A stretch of DNA of 64,000 bases. Origin: Hyperoodon ampullatus. Taxonomy: Eukaryota > Chordata > Mammalia > Artiodactyla > Ziphiidae. Shown here piece after piece: positions 58,358 to 64,000 of this stretch (its first letter is position 1; every line of letters begins with the position of its first letter). Made by a program: the position numbers and the translations under genes. Location: positions 43,556,338-43,620,337 of the forward strand of contig OX457061.1 of assembly GCA_949752795.1 (NCBI GenBank), written 5' to 3'. The notes beneath the pieces were generated by a model. It saw only the letters and a list, made by a program, of their open reading frames with translations, did not search any database and was not told the origin of the DNA.

Positions 58358-58795
58358 TGATGGTGATGATGGTGGTGGTGGTGATGATGATGATGGTGGT
58401 GGTAATGATGATGGAGGTGGTGATACTGATGGTGGTAATGATGATGGAGGTGGTGATAATGATGGTGGTGATGAGGGAGGTGGTGATAATGATGGTGGTA
58501 ATGATGATGGAGGTGGTGGTGGTGATGGTGGTGATGGTGGTGGTGATGATGGTAGTGATGATGATAATGGAGGTGGTGATGATGGCGGTGATGGTGGTGA
58601 TGGTGGTGGTGATGATGATGGTTATGATGATGGTGGTGATGATGGAGGTGGTAATAGTGATGGTGGTAATGATGATGGAGGTGGTGATAAAGATGGTGGT
58701 AATGATGATGGTGGTGGTGATGAAGATAGTGATGATACTGAAGATGAAAGTAGGAGATGGAAGAAGGAAGAGGAGGAGGAGGAGGACTTAAAGGA
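58358..58795. repeat. GAT/GGT minisatellite with higher-order ~33-bp unit
   Basis: About 390 bp of GAT, GGT, GAGGT and AAT triplets, in which a 33-base unit (GATGATGGAGGTGGTGATAA then TGATGGTGGTAAT) recurs with variants. A purine run (GAAGGAAGAGGAGGAGGAGG) closes it. The plus strand has almost no C over 58358-58740. A 143-codon ORF of mostly Met and Val is a by-product of the triplet period and not a gene. Confidence 0.95.
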
Positions 58796-60693
58796 AAAGC
58801 ATTGTTATTGATACACTTGGGAGCATGTAAAGAGGGTAACCCCAGTTATTGGAAAGTAAACATGGAGATAATAAGGCCTCAGAGCAGTACCACAAATCCA
58901 TGTCCAAGTTTAAGCTGATCCTTCAAAGAAGAGAGTACGTAAAAATAAAATCTGTCCTGGAGCACCGCTTTTTCATTAGGCACTCCAAGCCACACTTCGG
59001 AACAAGAGTTTGAAGATTATTAATACTTAGGATGCTTGTTAAGGAAGCAACTATTGGGGGGTCTTTGGAGTGCCCAGTGTCTCTGCTTATTATTGCAAAG
59101 CTGAAAAGTCAGACCCACTAATGGTTCCAGTGAAGCAGAGAGGAAAGTCTAACAAATTACCTTCACCTGAATAGAGGTACCTCCTAAATCTCATCTCCAT
59201 TTAAATTAGCAAAGTGCACAAGATAATGAAGCCTCAGCTAAGCACCAAGCATTCCAGAAGGCAAAACAAAGAGAAGTGGAGTTGATAATCCCCATGAACT
59301 GACAACAATAAACATGAATTATCCAAATTTGCCTGAGAACGGGCTCAGAAACAAAGGCCTGTGTGCTGTCTGGCTATGGACATCTTGGGAGGTGGGCTGC
59401 CATCCGATGATCTGGTGCAGACAAGGTGAAACTGCCAGAGGCCGCGTCCTGAAGACTTACCTGTGGCTCTTCAAGGAGTCTAGTTTGTGCAGCCGCTCCC
59501 CCACGCTGCAACGGTTCCCTCTCTCATGTGTTGCTGCTGCATCACTCCCTCCTCACTGCCCAGCCCCACAGGCAATGACATTACTGCCAGCTGCCCTGGT
59601 TCCTGCCCCCAGACCACAGCTCTGCCTCCATGGCTGCTGCAGGCACACGCAGCAAGCTGCCTGGCTTCAAAGATTCTTCTCTGGCCCCCGCCTTTTATCC
59701 AGAGAAGTGGATGTGCCCAAATTCAGAAACAGGAGATGATCACGGGGCGGGAAGGAGGTCCTCCACCCAAACGTGCCCTTTTTCTCTGGTACCTTTTCTC
59801 CAGGACACCATTAGCAGAAGGACTTCCATCATCTCAGATGTTATCTCACTAGAATGAGAAATAAAATGTGCCTCTGCTCCACAACATCTGAGATGTGATG
59901 GGGAATTTTGGGTCTGGAAGGTGGTTCACCTGCCCTTGGTAAGCCTATGTGGGACATTACCTGACGCTTCTCTTGTAGGTAAAAGTTAAAAGTCCCAGAT
60001 CAGACCCTTCAGAAGTGAATCCAACTCAAATTCCAGTGGTCATCTCTTACCCTAGCAAGGTTTATAAGGTAATATCCCAGAACTGCTCATCAGTCTAAAA
60101 GAGTACCAGCCCATTCCCGCCACCAAGAACAGGATCTATGCTCCAAAAGTGTTTCTCCATCAGGTAGAGCCCACAGGATTCTGGTGCCACAGCCAACGGT
60201 CTGCACGCTCCTTATGAGGAGTAGGTGACCCATTTCAAAAAGCCTCAATAAAATGAAGGTCACACTCTATTCTCGATAGGAAACTTGAAAAGTGCAAAGT
60301 CAATCCCAGAGTCACAGCCTTATATGCATTCAGACTTAGGTAGCCAGCAGAACCTCGGACATGACTGAAATTAACCCCAAAGTTCTGGAAGTCTCCACTG
60401 TTGTGACATTTTTATTTGCTCAAAGAGTTCATTTTGGAAAAAGTCCATCCCACCTCACTACCCTGACTAACCCTGCAGCAATGCCTTACGGCAGCTGCAC
60501 ATATGCCAACCTCAGAGTTGGCATGGCAACACCCCTATCTGAGAGATGGAAAGATCCTCTCGATGCCTTGATTCTTCCATGTGGTAACACAGAAAGTCCC
60601 TTCATATTTCTTTGGTTCAGGTACAACTCATACATGGAGAAAACTCTGAATTTTCAAGAGAGTGCATTTTTACACACACCAGATTTCACAGTT
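58796..60693. other. Unassigned sequence, about 1.9 kb
   Basis: No repeat recognised. Overlapping ORFs at 59314-59857 (up to 141 codons) use three frames and show no domain. They lie in slightly GC-richer sequence. Confidence 0.45.
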
Positions 60694-60706
60694 TATTTTC
60701 CTTTTT

Positions 60707-60915
60707 TTTTTTTTTTTTTTTTTGCTGTACACGGGCCTCTCACTGTCGTGGCCTCTCCCGTTGCGGAGCACAGGCTCCAGACGCACAGGCCCAGCGGCCA
60801 TGGCTCACGGGCCCAGCCGCTCCACGGCATGTGGGGTCTTCCCGGACCGGGGCATGAACCCTTGTCCCTTGCATCGGCAGGCGGACTCTCAACTACTGTG
60901 CCACCAGGGAAGCCC
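60707..60915 (-). mobile_element. CHR-type SINE, short form, young
   Basis: The reverse strand opens GGGCTTCCCTGGTGGCACAG and ends TGTACAGC plus a long pure A tail (T run on the plus strand). TATTTTCCTTTTT is duplicated exactly at 60694-60706 and 60916-60928. All three plus-strand frames are open through it. Confidence 0.96.
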
Positions 60916-60928
60916 TATTTTCCTTTTT

Positions 60929-61534
60929 AAATAAAGTATGCATGGCATACATGGTATACCAAATATAATAGCTTGGTTAAGAATTATAGCAACCATGCCA
61001 AGAAGCAACTAGAACCAAGACACTGGAAAAACAATGTATTCTAGTTTTTTTTCTTTTAATGAAAATTTAGTATAGCCAAACATCTGACATTATTTTAAGG
61101 AATGTTTTCCGTACCTTACAGGAAGTTCTTTGCTGAGTCAAAGTGATTAAAAGGGAAAGGCTATTTACCTTGTAACTCTACACGCATTCTTAGTTCAAAA
61201 CAGAAATCACCATCTACGTAAGCACAGGAGGCATTCAAAGAAGGACATGTGAGGGACAAACGCATTGCCTTATGTGAAAGCTGTAACAATTTTAAAATGT
61301 CACATAGACGAAAGGACAGAGTATAATTACATGGGCATAGCAGGAATGATTGGAGTATAAGTTTTTTCTTTCATTCTTCATAATTATGGCCATTTACCAT
61401 CCATCGTTTAACTATTCAAGACCCTAGAACTTTACTCACAGCTACCACTGGGATTAGAATTTTAATAAGTACAGTGGCCCTACATGTTTATCTTCTCTGT
61501 TAATTGTATGAGGGCTGAAAGAAAACCACCTGGA
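60929..61534. other. Unassigned AT-rich sequence
   Basis: No repeat or gene recognised. Confidence 0.45.
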
Positions 61535-61735
61535 TGGCTGCTTAGATAGTAAGAAGCAGGCTGAAGCCAGCAGAACTGCGTTTGGATCCTGCCCCTGTCC
61601 CGCCTGAGCTGTATAACCCTGGCCAAGTTGAGGGGTTTCTCTGAGCCACAATTGCCCATTCTAGAACAGAGATGAAATAAATCTAATATATTGTGATGAC
61701 TAGAGTTGATATGAGTACCTAATACTCTCCATGAC
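61535..61735 (+). mobile_element. MIR SINE
   Basis: GACTAGAGTTGATATGAGTA at the tail, GAGCTGTATAACCCTGGCCA and AGTTGAGGGGTTTCTCTGAG in the core, and CTGCGTTTGGATCCTGCCCC in the head follow MIR. Confidence 0.7.
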
Positions 61736-62564
61736 ATTTACAGTTTCCTCAGCTCAAGACAGTTGCTAGAATTATGACATTTAGACAAAGTGCCAAGCCT
61801 TAGAAATTCCAAACTATCCCACTGATTAACAAAACACAGTTGGAATAATCTCTCTCCTGACCTTTCACCTTCATTGAGCCCATTTAGGACTTTGTAGTAA
61901 ATGCTCACTATGACTTTGAACCAATTAATGACTATATCCTTAAAGCTCTCAAGATTGGAAGATACCTTCACAAATGCTTGCCTGGTTCCAGGCTGTGTAA
62001 CCAAGTGTCTTTCACTTTCACCTCCCAATTTTCCATCTTCCTGATTTGTTTTTCTGGGCTGTCAAAATGACTTTTGGGGGATATATATTCTCTCTCTCTT
62101 TTTCTCTCTCCTCCTCTCATGTCTTACTGTCTCTGCATCTCTGGGCCCTTCTCTCATTTTCTCCTGTGGACTGCGAAGAAATGCTGCATATGCTGACATC
62201 ACTATATTTGTTTCTTGAGTGGAACTTATGTTCTAAATTTCAATATGATATGGTTTCCTCTTTAAAAATCTAATACAGATTCTACTTTATTGGAAGTTAT
62301 CTTGCCATTGTGCTGCTGTGGTTGTTCTGTTTTGTTCTGTTTTACTCCGCTAAAACACTGGGGGCAAAGAACATTAAAGCTAAGTACCAATCAGAAATGA
62401 AGATACACCATTTCTGAAAATATTACTAAATAATGTAAGCAAGATAAATATGGCAATTTATAAAAATCTGGTTTCCCTACACCTTTTCAAGTATATATGA
62501 GTCACATTTAACACACTTCTTTTGGGAAGGGGGCTATCATTTGCTTATTGTGAAATGAAAAGGA
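61736..62564. other. Unassigned sequence
   Basis: A TC-rich run (TCTCTCTCTTTTTCTCTCTC) lies at 62091-62110. No gene recognised. Confidence 0.45.
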
Positions 62565-62633
62565 AGGTTAGCATTTACATTTTACAGATGAAAACATAAA
62601 GGCAGAAGGGGGCTAAGTGATCATATTTCATTT
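62565..62633 (-). mobile_element. MIR remnant (short)
   Basis: TTACATTTTACAGATGAAAAC followed by AGGCAGAAGGGGGCTAAGTG resembles the reversed MIR core. Confidence 0.45.
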
Positions 62634-62830
62634 GATTTAAGTATATGATTTTTAATGAATTACAGTTGATTTACAATATTGTATTAGTTTCAGGTGTACA
62701 GCAAAGTGATTCAGTTATACATATGTGTGTATACATATATATATTCTTTTTAAATTCTTTTCCATTATAGGTTATTATAAGGTATTAAATATGGTTCCCT
62801 GTGCTATACAGTAAATCCTTATTGTGAGTG
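62634..62830 (-). mobile_element. 5'-truncated L1, 3' UTR only
   Basis: GTTTCAGGTGTACAGCAAAG, TTCCATTATAGGTTATTATA and CCCTGTGCTATACAGTAAAT are the reverse complement of the L1 3' UTR also seen at 15300-15515 and 21436-21730. Confidence 0.9.
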
Positions 62831-64000
62831 TATGTTTCATTCACTAGTCACACAGTAATAAGCCACCTTCCATTGTGATAACAGGATACCAAAATGTCTT
62901 TTTAAATTATCTTGTGTAATTCAGCCTAGCCCTTTAGGACAAAAAATTCTCCAGCTTCCTTTCCAAAGTAAGGACCTCTGTCATCCACCAAGAAATAAAT
63001 GCCTCAAGAACCAAGGGGACCTTAAAGTAGATGAACCCTTGCTCCACCCACCACTGGGGTGTTGCTGGGATGCTCTTGTGCTACTCACTAGAATAATCAC
63101 GCCTCAGTGCTTTCCAGATTTCCAGTCATAGTCATGAGCAGGACACTCTAACCCTGCATACAGTCAATTCAGCAGCCACTGCAAACGACTGCTTTCAACT
63201 GCAGTGATTTTCAATCACAGGTCCAAATAAATTCTTTGTTATGAGCTATAAAGTAAAAACTCCCAGAAGGGAACTTTGCCCAAAACTTCCATCTTCACAC
63301 TCCTGCAAAAGTGTGGTCCTCTCAGTTAGAAGCCCTGGGATTGCTGGAGGAGGGCTGTGCTGAACCATAGCTACCAGAGCCAATGAGCTGGCCAAGGGTC
63401 CTCTCCCACCACTCTCAGGAGGTAAGATGCTTTTTGATGCCAAAATGGTGGCCACTGGTTGGTGATATCACTGAGTCTGAAGACTGGCCAGTGCCAGGAA
63501 TTCAGGGATTTCACACCCATGGTGGAAGACATCTGAGAATGATTCCATGGCTTCAGTTCCATTCCAGAACCACAAAAAAAATTTGCAAAAGGATTTTGCC
63601 TTCATCCACAGTTCTAGGAGTCTACAGTTCCACAGCTGAGGAATACACATAGATAACAAATATGAAACCTCACCTTGATAGATTTTCAGCTTGCCTTTGT
63701 CCTAGACACCTGCACCAGCTGCTCCAAGGCCAGGGGAGAGCCTCCAGACACACATCCTCTAGATCCCGGGTTGCCTCTGAGACGTTGCTCGTTTCCTCCC
63801 ATCTAACACCTTCCAGCAGTAGCTAAATGAACCAAACCCTAACTAAATGTAACTGGCTAATTGCACCTAAATTACAGTCACAAAGCCCCTTCAGAAGATT
63901 CAGTCAATTTCTTGAGGGAGAAAGTAAATGTTTTACTATACAATTATAAACTTAATTAACATAAAATAAATTAATTAGGGACTTGTGCTCATAATGAACA
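62831..64000. other. Unassigned sequence to the window end
   Basis: No repeat or gene recognised over about 1.2 kb. Small ORFs overlap on both strands near 63.4-63.65 kb and have no domain. Confidence 0.45.

Noticed and set aside
58360..58791. 143-codon plus-strand ORF rich in Met and Val
   Set aside because: It is a translation of the GAT/GGT minisatellite. The triplet period keeps it open; composition is not protein-like.
60361..60930. 189-codon plus-strand ORF
   Set aside because: The second half is the antisense of a CHR SINE including its poly-A tail (poly-Phe). The first half has no domain.
1..64000. CRISPR arrays, operons, prophage or bacterial defence systems
   Set aside because: The window is mammalian by its SINEs, L1 and MIR/L2 repeats. 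No spaced direct repeats or bacterial gene layout are present.

Overview
The window looks like non-coding nuclear DNA from a mammal, most likely a cetacean. The main evidence is seven tRNA-Glu-derived SINEs of the CHR type (opening CTTCCCTGGTGG, with tRNA box A and box B). CHR SINEs are known from whales, dolphins, hippos and, for some subfamilies, ruminants. The L1 copies also match the cetartiodactyl type as I remember it. No open reading frame here reads as a host gene: the long ORFs lie in L1 remnants, antisense SINEs, a trinucleotide-rich minisatellite or unassigned sequence. I found no convincing exon, CpG island, tRNA, rRNA or snRNA gene. The window could be intergenic or lie inside a large intron; the sequence alone does not decide this.

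Layout. 1-11 kb: old L1M, L2, MIR and MER20 fragments, one young SINE (3983-4181), a perfect 15-bp hairpin (3537-3577) and an (AT)n tract. 11-26 kb: an MLT1 LTR, L2 fragments, two truncated L1 3' ends, a pair of SINEs inserted at the same target site (15884-16461), a MER53-like palindrome related to the miR-1302 family (23974-24156) and three MER5A-like elements in a row (24.37-25.0 kb). 26.5-33.6 kb: a transposon nest. A nearly full-length but dead L1 of about 5.8 kb carries a SINE inside ORF1. It is followed by an older L1 that is itself interrupted by a Tigger/MER2-like element and a long-form SINE. 33.6-45.7 kb: unassigned sequence with an MLT1 LTR, L2/MIR fragments, three copies of an hAT-like family I cannot name, two SINEs and several microsatellites. 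45.7-60.7 kb: poor in young elements. The emptiest part is 50.2-53.5 kb, where I recognise almost no repeats. A strand-asymmetric GAT/GGT minisatellite sits at 58.36-58.8 kb. 60.7-64 kb: one minus-strand SINE, a MIR and one minus-strand L1 3' end.

There is no operon or gene system to describe. What the window shows is a layered history of transposition: L2 and MIR first, then DNA transposons (MER5A, MER20, MER53, MER2) and MLT1, then L1, then CHR SINEs mobilised by L1. All family names come from consensus sequences held in memory, not from a database search. Boundaries of old repeats are approximate, usually within tens of bases.
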